Of a DNA stretch of 64,000 nucleotides, positions 19,727 to 29,382 are shown piece after piece. The notes beneath the pieces are model-generated. The model was not told where the DNA came from. It did not search any database and saw only the letters and a program-made list of their open reading frames with translations. Position 1 is the stretch's first letter; the number at the start of each line of letters is the position of its first letter. The position numbers were made by a program, and so were the translations under genes. The stretch covers positions 1 through 64,000 of the forward strand of contig NZ_LXRG01000098.1 in NCBI RefSeq assembly GCF_001651035.1, given 5' to 3'. Source of the stretch: Halomonas sp. ALS9. GTDB lineage: Bacteria > Pseudomonadota > Gammaproteobacteria > Pseudomonadales > Halomonadaceae.

Positions 19727-19772
19727 AAAACTGATCATCGTTCGAGTCACATGCAACCAATGGCATGAATCG

Positions 19773-20939
19773 ATGAATCTTCACGAGTATCAAGGTAAAC
19801 AGCTGTTTGCCGATTATGGTTTACCAGTGTCTAAAGGCTTTGCAGTCGACACTCCCGAAGAAGCCGAAGAGGCTTGCAAAAAAATCGGTGGTGACATGTG
19901 GGTGGTTAAAGCCCAGGTGCACGCTGGTGGCCGTGGTAAAGCGGGTGGCGTTAAGCTGATTAAAGACCCGGCTGAAGCCAAAGCCTTTGCTGAAAAGTGG
20001 TTAGGCAAGAACTTGGTCACCTTCCAGACTGACGAAAAAGGTCAGCCGGTTGCCAAGATTTTGGTTGAAACCTGCACCGACATCGCCGACGAGCTGTATC
20101 TCGGTGCCGTTGTCGACCGCACTACCCGTCGCGTGGTCTTTATGGCCTCTACCGAAGGTGGTGTTGAGATCGAGACGGTTGCAGAAGAGACGCCGGAAAA
20201 GATTCTTAAAGCCGAAATTGATCCGCTGGTCGGCGCACAGCCGTACCAAGCGCGTGAGCTAGCCTTTGCTCTGGGCCTGAAAGGCGACCAGATCAAGCAG
20301 TTCACCAAGATTTTCTTAGGTCTGTCTCAGCTGTTCCACGACAAAGACCTGGCACTGCTAGAAATCAACCCGCTGGTTATTACCGACGAAGGCAACCTGC
20401 ACTGCCTCGACGCCAAACTGGGTCTGGATAGCAACGCGCTATACCGCCACCCTGACCTGCAGGCGATGCGTGATCCTTCGCAAGAAGATCAGCGCGAAGC
20501 CGATGCGGCGAAGTGGGAACTTAACTATGTCGCGCTTGATGGCAACATCGGCTGCATGGTTAACGGCGCAGGTTTGGCGATGGGCACCATGGACATCGTT
20601 AACCTGAGCGGCGGCAAGCCGGCTAACTTCTTGGATGTTGGCGGTGGCGCCACCAAGGAACGCGTAGCAGAAGCGTTCAAAATCATCCTGTCTGATGACA
20701 ATGTTAAAGCCGTATTGGTTAACATTTTCGGCGGTATCGTACGTTGCGACATGATTGCTGAAGGCATTATCGGTGCCGTTGAGCAGGTCGGTGTTAACGT
20801 ACCGGTTGTCGTACGTCTGGAAGGTAATAACGCCGAATTGGGTGCTGAGAAATTAGCATCTAGCGGTCTGAACATCATCGCGGCTACTAGTCTGACCGAC
20901 GCGGCTCAGCAGGTCGTTAAAGCGGCGGAGGGCAAGTAA
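19773..20939 (+). CDS. sucC: Succinyl-CoA synthetase beta subunit
   Basis: 388 residues. It has the N-terminal ATP-grasp domain beginning [16 protein letters not shown], the nucleotide-binding segment [17 protein letters not shown], and the CoA-ligase domain with [16 protein letters not shown] near residue 315. With SucD it converts succinyl-CoA to succinate while making ATP or GTP. The stop and the sucD start share TAATG, so translation is coupled. A tRNA-like or regulatory leader is not seen, but a strong hairpin precedes it. Confidence 0.96.
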   Translation: MNLHEYQGKQLFADYGLPVSKGFAVDTPEEAEEACKKIGGDMWVVKAQVHAGGRGKAGGVKLIKDPAEAKAFAEKWLGKNLVTFQTDEKGQPVAKILVETCTDIADELYLGAVVDRTTRRVVFMASTEGGVEIETVAEETPEKILKAEIDPLVGAQPYQARELAFALGLKGDQIKQFTKIFLGLSQLFHDKDLALLEINPLVITDEGNLHCLDAKLGLDSNALYRHPDLQAMRDPSQEDQREADAAKWELNYVALDGNIGCMVNGAGLAMGTMDIVNLSGGKPANFLDVGGGATKERVAEAFKIILSDDNVKAVLVNIFGGIVRCDMIAEGIIGAVEQVGVNVPVVVRLEGNNAELGAEKLASSGLNIIAATSLTDAAQQVVKAAEGK

Positions 20940-21811
20940 TGAGCATCCTGATCGATAAGAACACCAAGGTCATCTGCCAGGGCTTTACCGGCGGCCAAGG
21001 TACGTTCCACTCCGAGCAGGCGATTGCCTACGGCACGAAGATGGTCGGTGGTGTTACGCCGGGCAAAGGCGGCCAAGAGCACCTCGGTCTGCCCGTTTTC
21101 AACACCGTGAAAGAAGCGGTAGCGAAAACCGGCGCGGAAGCCAGCGTTATCTACGTACCGGCACCGTTCTGTAAAGACTCAATCCTTGAAGCGGCTAACG
21201 CCGGTATCAAGCTGATTGTGTGCATCACCGAAGGCATCGCCACGTTAGACATGCTCGAAGCCAAAGTGAAGTGCGACGAGCTGGGCGTACGTCTGATCGG
21301 CCCGAACTGCCCCGGTGTTATCACCCCAGGCGAATGCAAAATCGGCATCATGCCAGGTCACATTCACCAGCCGGGCCGCGTAGGTATCGTGTCTCGCTCT
21401 GGTACCTTGACCTATGAAGCCGTTAAGCAAACGACTGATCACGGTTTTGGCCAGTCTACCTGTGTAGGCATCGGCGGCGACCCGATTCCGGGTTCCAACT
21501 TTATCGACATCCTTGAGATGTTCGAGAAGGATCCGAAAACCGAAGCCATCGTGATGATCGGTGAAATCGGTGGTACGGCTGAAGAAGAAGCGGCGGCTTA
21601 CATCAAGGCCAACGTTTCTAAGCCAGTGGTTTCCTACATTGCCGGTGTGACTGCACCTCCTGGCAAGCGTATGGGCCACGCGGGCGCAATCATCTCTGGC
21701 GGTAAAGGCACCGCTGACGAGAAGTTTGCTGCTCTTGAAGACGCTGGTGTTAAAACCGTGCGCTCTTTGGCAGAAATCGGCGATGCGCTGAAAGAAGTCA
21801 CTGGCTGGTAA
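20939..21811 (+). CDS. sucD: Succinyl-CoA synthetase alpha subunit
   Basis: 290 residues. CoA-binding N-terminus with [18 protein letters not shown], and the phosphohistidine in [14 protein letters not shown] near residue 245. Overlaps the sucC stop by one base. Last gene of the TCA block, followed by a strong terminator. Confidence 0.96.
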   Translation: MSILIDKNTKVICQGFTGGQGTFHSEQAIAYGTKMVGGVTPGKGGQEHLGLPVFNTVKEAVAKTGAEASVIYVPAPFCKDSILEAANAGIKLIVCITEGIATLDMLEAKVKCDELGVRLIGPNCPGVITPGECKIGIMPGHIHQPGRVGIVSRSGTLTYEAVKQTTDHGFGQSTCVGIGGDPIPGSNFIDILEMFEKDPKTEAIVMIGEIGGTAEEEAAAYIKANVSKPVVSYIAGVTAPPGKRMGHAGAIISGGKGTADEKFAALEDAGVKTVRSLAEIGDALKEVTGW

Positions 21812-21836
21812 GTCACTGACGTCAAGCTGCACGCTA

Positions 21837-21871
21837 TAAGGGCGCCCCTAGGGGCGCCCTTATTTTTTTGC
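21837..21871 (+). terminator. sucCD terminator
   Basis: AAGGGCGCCCC-TA-GGGGCGCCCTT followed by a seven-T run: a near-ideal rho-independent terminator. Confidence 0.9.
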
Positions 21872-21914
21872 GCATTTAATGTTGCTATGGCTAATGTTGC
21901 TATGGTTAATCTTG

Positions 21915-22940
21915 CTATGGCGTCGGCGCGTGACGCAGCATTCGGTAGCTATACAGCATAAACAGCGGTGCACCTGCCGCCAAATAAAGATGGTAGCTCA
22001 CCAGCCGCCATACCAGCACTGCTGCAGCGGCCTGATCGCGTTCCATCAACGGCAGTAACAGGCCACCCACGCCCACTTCCGCAGCACCTGCGCCGCCGGG
22101 CAGAAAGCTGAACTGGCTGGCCGCCATGGCCAGCATTTGGGTGAGAAATGTCCACATCCAATCCGCATGACCGCCTACCCCCACTACTGCCAAATAGAGC
22201 AAGCTGTAGCGCATCAGCCAGTGGGCAGTGGTCAGCAACATCATAGCGAATAGCGTGGAGCGTGGTAGCTCAAGCGTCACCTTTAACGCATGCCGACAGC
22301 GTAATAGGCGCCGTGTCAGCCAGCGCCGCCGATAGCGGCTTGGCCATGGCATACCCGCTCTAGATGAACGCAGTAGGCTGGGTAAATAGCGCATTACCAT
22401 AATCACCAATGTTGCCATAAGGGCTAAACCGACCAGCGCCCATTGCACCAGCGATTGATGCGGCCACTGGGTGTCGCTGAGCAGCGAAAACAGCACCAGG
22501 CCGCTCAGCATCGTCAGAAAGAACAGCAGGTCACAACCTTGGTCAATCAGAAACATCGCCGCGCCTTTGGCGGGCGGAAAGCCGCGTTGGGCAAGCAGCA
22601 TCAGTAGGGTGACAGGGCCACCGCTGCCGCCTGGGGTGGCACATAGCGCAAACTTAGACGCCAGCTCAATACCAAGAGCGCCGCGTTGTCCTAGCCTGCC
22701 TGCGCGGCCGCCCAGCATCAAACGCAGCCTCGCCGCATTGAGATTCCAGCACGCAAAGGCCATTACCAGCATCAATAGCAACAATCCGAGCGGAAACTGT
22801 TTGACGCGCTGCAGTGCCTCAGCACCACCCAACCAGGCGGTGAACACCAGCGGCGCCATCAGAGCCAAGGCAATCATTACGCCATGGATGGGTCGCCACT
22901 TGAGTCGCTGGCGACGATTAGTGGTGTTGGTTGAGTACAT
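21915..22940 (-). CDS. YbhN/UPF0104-like (lysylphosphatidylglycerol synthase TM-domain) membrane protein
   Basis: 341 residues from ATG 22940 (MYSTNTTNRRQ), overlapping the upstream glycosyltransferase by 23 bases; the frame is open further up but inside that gene. About eight hydrophobic segments, with the family features ATPGGSGGPVTLLMLL and FLPGGAGAAEVGVGGLLLP. This family includes the flippase half of MprF and many uncharacterised proteins next to glycosyltransferases. No soluble aminoacyl-transfer domain is present. Together with the glycosyltransferase it probably handles a membrane glycolipid; inference from pairing. Confidence 0.8.
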   Translation of the reverse strand: MYSTNTTNRRQRLKWRPIHGVMIALALMAPLVFTAWLGGAEALQRVKQFPLGLLLLMLVMAFACWNLNAARLRLMLGGRAGRLGQRGALGIELASKFALCATPGGSGGPVTLLMLLAQRGFPPAKGAAMFLIDQGCDLLFFLTMLSGLVLFSLLSDTQWPHQSLVQWALVGLALMATLVIMVMRYLPSLLRSSRAGMPWPSRYRRRWLTRRLLRCRHALKVTLELPRSTLFAMMLLTTAHWLMRYSLLYLAVVGVGGHADWMWTFLTQMLAMAASQFSFLPGGAGAAEVGVGGLLLPLMERDQAAAAVLVWRLVSYHLYLAAGAPLFMLYSYRMLRHAPTP

Positions 22941-24036
22941 GAGGTTGGCTGCCGTGGCAAAGGTGCTGGTAATGCTCAAGCAGTGAATGGATAACGCTAT
23001 CCCAGTTAAAATGGCGCTCCACATGGCGACGCGCATAGCGCCCGCTGGTGGCCACGTCATTACTAAACAGCGCCACACACGCCTCAGCCATGGCAGTTGG
23101 ATCAAGCGGTTTGCATAAAATACCCGCCCCCAGCGGCACGTTTTCTGCCAGCGCGCCTGCATTTGCCGCTATTACCGGAAGGCCACTGGCCATCGCCTCT
23201 TGGGCAATTAAACCGAAGGTTTCGCGGGTGCCTGCGTGTAGCAGCGCATCGCTACTGGCCAGGGCTTTAGCCACCTCATGGGCGCCGCAGCAGCGATCCA
23301 CAATGGTGACGTTGCTGGGAACCTGATGCGGCATGCCAGGGCCCATTAGCAGCAAATGGTAATCGCTATCCAACTGGCGCATCGTCGCCATCAGCACATC
23401 AATATTTTTCTCGCGGGAGTTACGTCCCACAAAGATCAGCAGCTTCTTATCGTTGGGTATGCCCATGGCGTGGCGGAAAGCCGAGTCACGCTGCTGGGGA
23501 TTAAATTGCGTCAAATCGACGCCCAACGGCTGAACGCGAACGTTATCGACACCCCAATCCCGCAGCCGGTTAGCCATGGCGTTACAGGGAGCCAGCACGC
23601 TATCAAACTGGCTATAAAGCGCTGTGACATAGCGTATTAGGCGTCTTTCTACGTAGCGCCCAAAGCGGTCACCCATCAAGCGTGGCAAGTCGGAGTGATA
23701 GAAGCCCACCACCGGCACGTTAAGGCGTTGACCCGCGGCCAGCGCAGCCCATGCTGTTACGTACGGGTCACCGGCTTCAATAAGATCAGGTTTTAAATCA
23801 ACCAAGGCATCGCGCCAGGGCGAACGACGTAGCGGAAAACGGTAGCCCTGGCCCAGGGGCAGGTGTAGTGCCGGTAAGGTATGATGATCGCCCAAACTAT
23901 CGCGCTCCGCACCCGGCACCAGCAGGCTGGTACGCAGCTGAGGAATGCGCGAAAAAACGCGATGCTTGGCCTGCAAATAGGTACGCACGCCGCCGCTGGC
24001 GGGGGCATGAAACATCGTCACATCGGCAATGTGCAA
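22918..24036 (-). CDS. Glycosyltransferase family 4 (GT-B fold)
   Basis: 372 residues. TTG 24036 is taken as start because GGAGG stands five bases upstream and the protein then begins MHIADVTMFHAPASGGVRTY, the usual GT4 opening. An in-frame TTG at 24048 overlaps that ribosome binding site. The donor-binding half contains IFVGRNSREKNIDVL and LHAGTRETFGLIAQEAMASG, the E-x7-E region of GT4 enzymes. It likely transfers a sugar from a nucleotide-sugar to a lipid or glycan acceptor at the inner membrane. It overlaps the downstream YbhN-like gene. Confidence 0.88.
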   Translation of the reverse strand: MHIADVTMFHAPASGGVRTYLQAKHRVFSRIPQLRTSLLVPGAERDSLGDHHTLPALHLPLGQGYRFPLRRSPWRDALVDLKPDLIEAGDPYVTAWAALAAGQRLNVPVVGFYHSDLPRLMGDRFGRYVERRLIRYVTALYSQFDSVLAPCNAMANRLRDWGVDNVRVQPLGVDLTQFNPQQRDSAFRHAMGIPNDKKLLIFVGRNSREKNIDVLMATMRQLDSDYHLLLMGPGMPHQVPSNVTIVDRCCGAHEVAKALASSDALLHAGTRETFGLIAQEAMASGLPVIAANAGALAENVPLGAGILCKPLDPTAMAEACVALFSNDVATSGRYARRHVERHFNWDSVIHSLLEHYQHLCHGSQPHVLNQHH

Positions 24037-24143
24037 GCTAACCTCCAACCCTACAAAGTGTCATCGTTTCACCATAAAGGAGAAATAAGTCAGTTCGACG
24101 ACACCTGAACCGGTGCGCAGGGCTAGTTCTGAAGCTAAGATAG

Positions 24144-24168
24144 TATAAATACCATCCATATGGATGGT
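24144..24168 (+). promoter_or_regulatory. Promoter -10 with 18-bp palindromic operator
   Basis: TATAAA (24144-24149) is immediately followed by the perfect palindrome ACCATCCATATGGATGGT (24151-24168), which would cover the transcription start. It lies about 70 bases before the RHH regulator gene, an arrangement typical of autoregulation. Confidence 0.65.
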
Positions 24169-24237
24169 GCATGGAGTCTTTTTGAGTGTTATAGTGCCAA
24201 TGAGATGTTCAATGACAAGCACAACGAGGCTTCACAC

Positions 24238-24654
24238 ATGAGCGTGCACGAACTGCGCCGCAAGGGCGGCGACTCCAGCGAGAAGATCACTATCAATCTG
24301 GGTGTGGTTGATCTGGGGCAGATCGATCTGCTGGTACAGGAAGGGTTTTACTCCAACCGAACCGATCTGATCCGAACAGCCATTCGCAATCAATTGGTGA
24401 AACATGCTGATGTCGTCAGAGAGACGGTCACTCGCAAGTCGTTTGTACTCGGGCTTGAGCACTACAGTCGCGCCGATCTAGAAGCCCTAAAGTCGGCCGG
24501 GGAGATGTTGCAGATTCAGGTGCTGGGTATGGCTAGCATTGCCGATGATGTAACGCCGGAGCTTGCCCTTGCCACCATCGAATCGGTGGTGGTGTTGGGG
24601 GCTTTAAATGCCAGTAAAGCCGTTAAGGCCGCTCTGGTGGATCGCATTCACTGA
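24238..24654 (+). CDS. Ribbon-helix-helix (CopG-like) transcriptional regulator
   Basis: 138 residues from ATG 24238 (MSVHELRRKGG); ATG 24205 is an alternative, while ATG 24160 lies inside the operator and is unlikely. Residues 16-55 form a strand-helix-helix unit: KITINLG, then DLGQIDLLVQEG, then NRTDLIRTAIRNQL. This fits the RHH DNA-binding fold. The C-terminal part is a small alpha/beta domain of unknown ligand. The gene sits 93 bases ahead of a PHB-depolymerase-like gene, a pairing that suggests it controls that gene and itself through the palindrome at 24151. Confidence 0.8.
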   Translation: MSVHELRRKGGDSSEKITINLGVVDLGQIDLLVQEGFYSNRTDLIRTAIRNQLVKHADVVRETVTRKSFVLGLEHYSRADLEALKSAGEMLQIQVLGMASIADDVTPELALATIESVVVLGALNASKAVKAALVDRIH

Positions 24655-24747
24655 GTGAGTTACCACTCTGTTTAGTACTGCTCAGTCATGCACAAGCAAT
24701 CACGCACAAGCAATCACACATGTAATCATTGAATAAGGATATTGAAA

Positions 24748-25872
24748 ATGATCGATGCCACTATGACGAAGCGAATGGAAGAAGCGACGCGGCTCACGCG
24801 CGCGGGAAAACTGCACGAGGCCATGGCTCTCCTCCAGGGCAGCGTGCCCGAAGCGAGAAGTACAGAAACTAGAAGTACAGAAACTAGACGTTCAGAATCG
24901 CCAAATAATGTTTACCAGGGCGGCAATACCTTCGATGGGATCTGGGAGGTTGTTGGTAAACAAGACACGGGAACGAAGCCTGCGTCGGAGGCACGATCTG
25001 CTACGGGCACCTTCACGGCGGGTAGTTTCAGCAATCGAGTAGGCACGCGTGATTATAAACTGTATGTGCCTAGCGGCTATCACGGGCAAGCGTTGCCACT
25101 GGTGGTTATGCTGCATGGCTGCACTCAGAATCCTGACGATTTCGCTGCTGGCACCGAAATGAACCGACTGGCCGAAGAGCAGCCGTGTTGCGTGCTTTAT
25201 CCTGCTCAGCCGATGACCGCCAACCACTCTAAGTGCTGGAACTGGTTCAAAGCCGAAGACCAGCAACGCGAGGGCGGTGAGCCGGCAATTTTGGCGGGCA
25301 TGACTCGCCAGATCATCGACACCTATGGACTCGATGCTGGCCGTGTCTATGTGGCCGGGCTCTCGGCAGGTGCCGCCATGGCGACCACACTGGCAATGAC
25401 CTACCCGGATCTCTTTGCCGCGGTGGGAGTGCACTCTGGCCTACCCCACGGCGTGGCCAAGAGCCTTCCCGATGCTTTAGGGGCAATGCAGGGTGGCACA
25501 GGGCCGCTCGGTGGCGGTAACCAAGCACAAGGAGCTGGATGGGCATCGAATGTGCCAGCGATTATCTTTCATGGTGACCGCGACACGACCGTTCACCCCA
25601 GCAACGCGGATCGTGTGGCCGCCCAGTACAGTACATCGCGTCAAGCAGGGGCGACGGTAGAGAAGGGGAAGGTCGCCAATGGCCACGGCTACACCTGTAC
25701 CACCCACCGTGATGCTTCGGGTAAGCCATGCTTAGAGCAGTGGCGTGTCCATGGGGCGGGTCATGCTTGGTCAGGTGGCAGCAAAAAGGGCAGCTATACC
25801 GACCCTCAAGGCCCTGACGCTACCCGAGAAATGCTGCGGTTCTTCTGTCAGCATCGGCAGATAGTGTCATAG
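24748..25872 (+). CDS. PHB depolymerase / feruloyl-esterase-like alpha/beta hydrolase
   Basis: 374 residues from ATG 24748 with AAGGA upstream. Residues 1-30 are a helical segment without a classical signal peptide. A Ser/Thr/Arg linker follows, encoded by a 15-bp tandem repeat. The hydrolase domain starts about residue 90 with YKLYVPSGYHG. Oxyanion segment MLHGCTQNPDDFAAGT, nucleophile Ser206 in GLSAGA, Asp277 or Asp279 in HGDRDTTV, and His339 in GAGHAWSGG form the expected triad. The family includes short-chain poly(hydroxyalkanoate) depolymerases and feruloyl esterases. Lacking a signal peptide it may act inside the cell on stored PHB, but the substrate is not settled by sequence. Confidence 0.82.
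   Translation: MIDATMTKRMEEATRLTRAGKLHEAMALLQGSVPEARSTETRSTETRRSESPNNVYQGGNTFDGIWEVVGKQDTGTKPASEARSATGTFTAGSFSNRVGTRDYKLYVPSGYHGQALPLVVMLHGCTQNPDDFAAGTEMNRLAEEQPCCVLYPAQPMTANHSKCWNWFKAEDQQREGGEPAILAGMTRQIIDTYGLDAGRVYVAGLSAGAAMATTLAMTYPDLFAAVGVHSGLPHGVAKSLPDALGAMQGGTGPLGGGNQAQGAGWASNVPAIIFHGDRDTTVHPSNADRVAAQYSTSRQAGATVEKGKVANGHGYTCTTHRDASGKPCLEQWRVHGAGHAWSGGSKKGSYTDPQGPDATREMLRFFCQHRQIVS
24856..24900 (+). repeat. 15-bp tandem repeat inside the esterase gene
   Basis: agaagtacagaaact occurs twice back to back (24856, 24871) with a third, diverged copy at 24886. It stays in frame and encodes an Arg-Ser-Thr-Glu-Thr linker. Confidence 0.7.
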
Positions 25873-26055
25873 AACTGGCCGATATCCTCTCAGGTTATGT
25901 CGAGTCTGTCAGTAAGTTAGCGCAGGTGAGACGCGCTGGTACATTAGAGACACTTTGATTATGTATAAAAGTTGACAATAGTTTGCAAAGGTTGGGTTAC
26001 AGTTTTCATTCTTGCTGCTTACAATCTTAGCTCTCTTACTTATTAGGATGTGGCT

Positions 26056-27678
26056 ATGCTTTCCCGGTTCAAGATTGGCACTCGCCTAGCGTTAGCCTTT
26101 GGCTTAGTTTCGCTATTTCTTTTGGGCACCTTAGTGGCGGGGGTTGTAGGTATCACCGTCACTAAGGATACGGCTCAAAAAACCTTGGACACGGATGTGG
26201 CCTTAGCAAGCAATGCAGCGGAGATTCAGCGGTTAGCACTGCTTGCACGGCGCTTTGAAAAGGATGTATTTATCAAGGTCAACAGTCCCGAACGGGCAGA
26301 GGATCAACAAAGTTGGGCGGCGACCATAGAGGCAATTCGGGCTGTCTTTCAGGAAGGAGAAGAAATTTCGAGCCAAGACAGTTTAGATTCTCTCTATCTA
26401 CAGGCAGAAAGCGCTCTTCAGGGGTATGAAGAGGGCTTCATGCAGGTGTATCGACAGATTGAGGGAGGCAGTCTTTCTGATGCCGCGCAAGCTAATCAGG
26501 TGTTTAGTGAACATAAAGAAAGCATCTATCGGTTGGCGGAATTGGCTGATGAAATCAGTCTGGTGGCGGACTCGAACGTTGAAATTGCTAATGAAGCGAT
26601 AAACGCTGAGTACCGTTTAGCCCTTTGGCAGCTGTGTATCTTCGCGGGGGTGGCGTTGTTGATAGCAGTGGCACTGGCCATTGCCATTACGCGTAGTATT
26701 GTACTGCCTTTGCGGAGAGCTGTTGAGGTTGCCCAGCGCGTTGCAGAAGGAGATCTGCGGCACGATATCGTAGCCACAGGTCGTGATGAAACGGCACAGT
26801 TATTAACTTCCATGGCTGAAATGAGTAAAGCGCTCACTACCCTGGTCGCATCGCTACGTGACTCTAGCGAGAGTGTTTTGAACGGAGCCAATGAGATTGC
26901 CCAAGGTGGGCAGGAGCTCGCCGCTCGTACTGAACAGCAAGCAGCGGCCTTGCAGGAAACGGCTTCAAGCATGGAGGAGATGACGGCAACGGTTCGTCAG
27001 AATAGTGATTCAACCAAAGAGGCTGATACGCTGGCTCATAATGCGTCGCAACAGATGCAAAGTGGTGGTCAAGAAGTCTCTCGTAGCGTGGAATTAATGC
27101 GCGAAGTAGCGGCCGCCTCGCTGAGTATGAACAAAATCGTTGAAGCTATTGATGCCATTGCTTTTCAGACCAATATCCTGGCCCTCAATGCCTCCGTAGA
27201 AGCAGCGCGGGCGGGTGATAAAGGGCGTGGTTTTGCCGTGGTGGCCACCGAGGTTCGCGCGCTAGCAAGCCGTAGTGCCGCTTCAGCCGGTGAAATTCGC
27301 ACTATGCTCGATGATACGCGTAGCAAAATAAAGCTATGTTCTGACCAAGCGGAGCGAGGAGCTGCCACTATTGGTGAGACAGAAGCGGTAATCCAGCGCC
27401 TTGCTATGTTAATGGTCGAAGTATCCTCTGCCACTCGGGAGCAGAGTAGTGGTATCGAGCAGATCAATACGGCTATTACTGAAATGGACTCTACCACTCA
27501 GCAAAACAGCACCCTGGTTCAGCAATCGACTAACGCCGCATTTTCCTTGGAAGATCAGGCTGGGCGTCTCCGCGAGCTGGTAGCTGCCTTTCAGATAGAT
27601 GAAGCTATCGTGCAAAAAGCTTCAAAATACAAACCTGCAATGGCCTTGCCTTCGACGGCAAGACAAGCAGAGTTTTAA
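26056..27678 (+). CDS. Methyl-accepting chemotaxis protein
   Basis: 540 residues from ATG 26056. First transmembrane helix at about residues 12-33, then a four-helix periplasmic sensor of some 155 residues, and a second helix at about 190-213 (LCIFAGVALLIAVALAIAIT). HAMP linker follows to about 265, then the signalling domain with the conserved tip FQTNILALNASVEAARAG. A methylation-type segment EQQAAALQETASSMEEMTA is seen. It signals through CheA/CheW to the flagellar motor; no che genes are nearby. The ligand cannot be inferred. Followed by a hairpin at 27698-27720. Confidence 0.92.
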   Translation: MLSRFKIGTRLALAFGLVSLFLLGTLVAGVVGITVTKDTAQKTLDTDVALASNAAEIQRLALLARRFEKDVFIKVNSPERAEDQQSWAATIEAIRAVFQEGEEISSQDSLDSLYLQAESALQGYEEGFMQVYRQIEGGSLSDAAQANQVFSEHKESIYRLAELADEISLVADSNVEIANEAINAEYRLALWQLCIFAGVALLIAVALAIAITRSIVLPLRRAVEVAQRVAEGDLRHDIVATGRDETAQLLTSMAEMSKALTTLVASLRDSSESVLNGANEIAQGGQELAARTEQQAAALQETASSMEEMTATVRQNSDSTKEADTLAHNASQQMQSGGQEVSRSVELMREVAAASLSMNKIVEAIDAIAFQTNILALNASVEAARAGDKGRGFAVVATEVRALASRSAASAGEIRTMLDDTRSKIKLCSDQAERGAATIGETEAVIQRLAMLMVEVSSATREQSSGIEQINTAITEMDSTTQQNSTLVQQSTNAAFSLEDQAGRLRELVAAFQIDEAIVQKASKYKPAMALPSTARQAEF

Positions 27679-27697
27679 TCCAGGATAAGTTGATAGT

Positions 27698-27720
27698 AGC
27701 AGCGCCTTAAGGGCGCTGCT
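27698..27720 (+). terminator. Hairpin terminator after the chemoreceptor gene
   Basis: Nine-bp stem AGCAGCGCC/GGCGCTGCT with a five-base loop; the following T content is low. Confidence 0.5.
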
Positions 27721-28059
27721 GTCATTTGTCATGGTCTAGTAAAGTTTAATCACTAGCAGCTGGGCCATCAGCAAGCAGATCTCTTCCTAAGCTTAAACGC
27801 TCTTCATCCTTGATCTGGGTACAGTCAGGTTATAGGCAGGGTTTATATAAAAACCTACCGCTGTAAAAAGAAGGAGTGTCTGAAAAGCCACTCCTTTTGT
27901 CGTGTTGTCGGATGAAAAAAATAGTACTCCAGACTAGATTTTTAACCCGGCGCTACTCTTGACAGTAAAAGTGTCGTCTCTTATTTTGAATGTAAGTTTT
28001 AGTATTGTTTTTGTTTCAAAGTGTGAGCAGATAGTGCCATGGTTTATTTTTGATAATGA

Positions 28060-28090
28060 TAGGTAAATAGGTAAATAGGTAAATAGGTAA
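28060..28090 (+). repeat. Four tandem TAGGTAAA octamers
   Basis: Consecutive copies start at 28060, 28068, 28076 and 28084; the last has seven of eight bases. They lie about 180 bases upstream of the sugar cassette. Confidence 0.8.
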
Positions 28091-28266
28091 TCAGCAACTA
28101 GTAATAATTAACTATTAAAGCGATGGATTTTAAGGAGATAAATGTTAGAGAGGTAGTTGTTAGTAGTTAGAGGAATAGTTTTTAGTAATGGCTGGGTTTT
28201 TAATATTTAATTCGGAGAAATGAAAAATCTTATAATAATGATATTAATCATTAATGAGGTGACGTT

Positions 28267-29367
28267 TTGAAAATCTTAATCGTGGGGAATATGGGCTATG
28301 TTGGCCCCGCTGTGGTACGAGAGTTAGCCTTGCGACACCCATCCGCCACGCTTCATGGGTATGACACTGCCTACTTCGCACACTGTTTGACGGGCGCCGA
28401 ACTTCTTCCAGAACGTTATCTCGACCAACAGTTTATGGGGGATGTGCGAGATATCCCGACTGATTTTTTTGAGGGTTATACGGCGGTGGTTCAACTGGCG
28501 GCGATTTCCAATGACCCCATGGGAGATCGTTTCGCCGCAGTGACCGATGAAGTTAATCAGCAAGCGACGATTGATATGGCCAGGGCAGCGGCTCAGGCAG
28601 GGGTAGAGAACTTCGTGTTCGCCTCAAGTTGCAGCATTTATGGTGTCGCTTTAGGAGCTCCGCGTAGTGAAGCGGATCCCGTGGCCCCCGTGACTGCCTA
28701 TGCCTGCTCGAAAATAGCCGCTGAAGAAGCGTTGGCAAGCATTGAGGGCGACATGGTGATTACCAGCTTGCGCTTTGCGACTGCCTGTGGAATGTCAGAA
28801 CGTTTACGGCTTGATCTGGTACTTAATGACTTCGTTGCTGGTGCCCTGAGCCAGCAGCATATTAGTGTGCTTAGCGATGGATCTCCCTGGCGGCCCTTGA
28901 TCGACGTCTCCGACATGGCCCGCGCTGTCGACTGGGCAGTACAGCGCAAGCCTGAAAACGGCGGGCGCATCCTCAATATCAATACCGGCTCGAACGCACG
29001 CAATCATCAAGTGCGAGACTTAGCCACCGCAGTGGCCAAAGCGGTTCCCGGCACCACGCTGAGTATCAACACCCAAGCCCCCGCGGACAGCCGTTCCTAT
29101 CAAGTGGATTTCAGTCTGTTTGCCAAGTTAGCCCCCGAGCATCAACCGCAAATGACGCTTTTGGATTCGATCAGGGGGTTGATCAATGGGCTCAAAAGCA
29201 TGGAGTTTTCGGATGCCCAGTTCCGCGCCTCGCGCTATATGCGTCTGCATGCGCTACAGGCTCATATTGCTGCGGGACGGCTATCTGAAAGCCTGCGCTG
29301 GCAAAGGTGCGATGCAGTTACCCCGAGTGCTTTGCCCGTTACTACCCACGTTAACCTTGAGGCCTGA
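28267..29367 (+). CDS. NAD-dependent epimerase/dehydratase (extended SDR)
   Basis: 366 residues. Start TTG 28267 is supported by GAGGTG upstream and because the Rossmann motif ILIVGNMGYVGPAV must begin within the first few residues. The catalytic Tyr-x3-Lys is in TAYACSKIAAEE, with the Ser region FASSCSIYG before it. Extended SDRs act on nucleotide sugars as 4-epimerases, 4,6-dehydratases or reductases. The sequence is not a standard CDP-glucose 4,6-dehydratase as I know it. First gene of a four-gene unit with a cytidylyltransferase, so a CDP-linked sugar is the likely substrate. Confidence 0.82.
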   Translation: MKILIVGNMGYVGPAVVRELALRHPSATLHGYDTAYFAHCLTGAELLPERYLDQQFMGDVRDIPTDFFEGYTAVVQLAAISNDPMGDRFAAVTDEVNQQATIDMARAAAQAGVENFVFASSCSIYGVALGAPRSEADPVAPVTAYACSKIAAEEALASIEGDMVITSLRFATACGMSERLRLDLVLNDFVAGALSQQHISVLSDGSPWRPLIDVSDMARAVDWAVQRKPENGGRILNINTGSNARNHQVRDLATAVAKAVPGTTLSINTQAPADSRSYQVDFSLFAKLAPEHQPQMTLLDSIRGLINGLKSMEFSDAQFRASRYMRLHALQAHIAAGRLSESLRWQRCDAVTPSALPVTTHVNLEA

Positions 29368-29382
29368 AACGGAGGCTTGACT

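Larger units (their letters stand above)
27679..28266. other. Intergenic A+T-rich region with hairpins and an octamer repeat
   Basis: 588 bases without a credible gene. Hairpins at 27698-27720 (AGCAGCGCC stem) and 27871-27897 (AAGGAGTG/CACTCCTT) lie on the left. The right half is A+T-rich and holds four tandem TAGGTAAA units. It is the only visible control region for the nucleotide-sugar cassette that follows. Confidence 0.5.
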
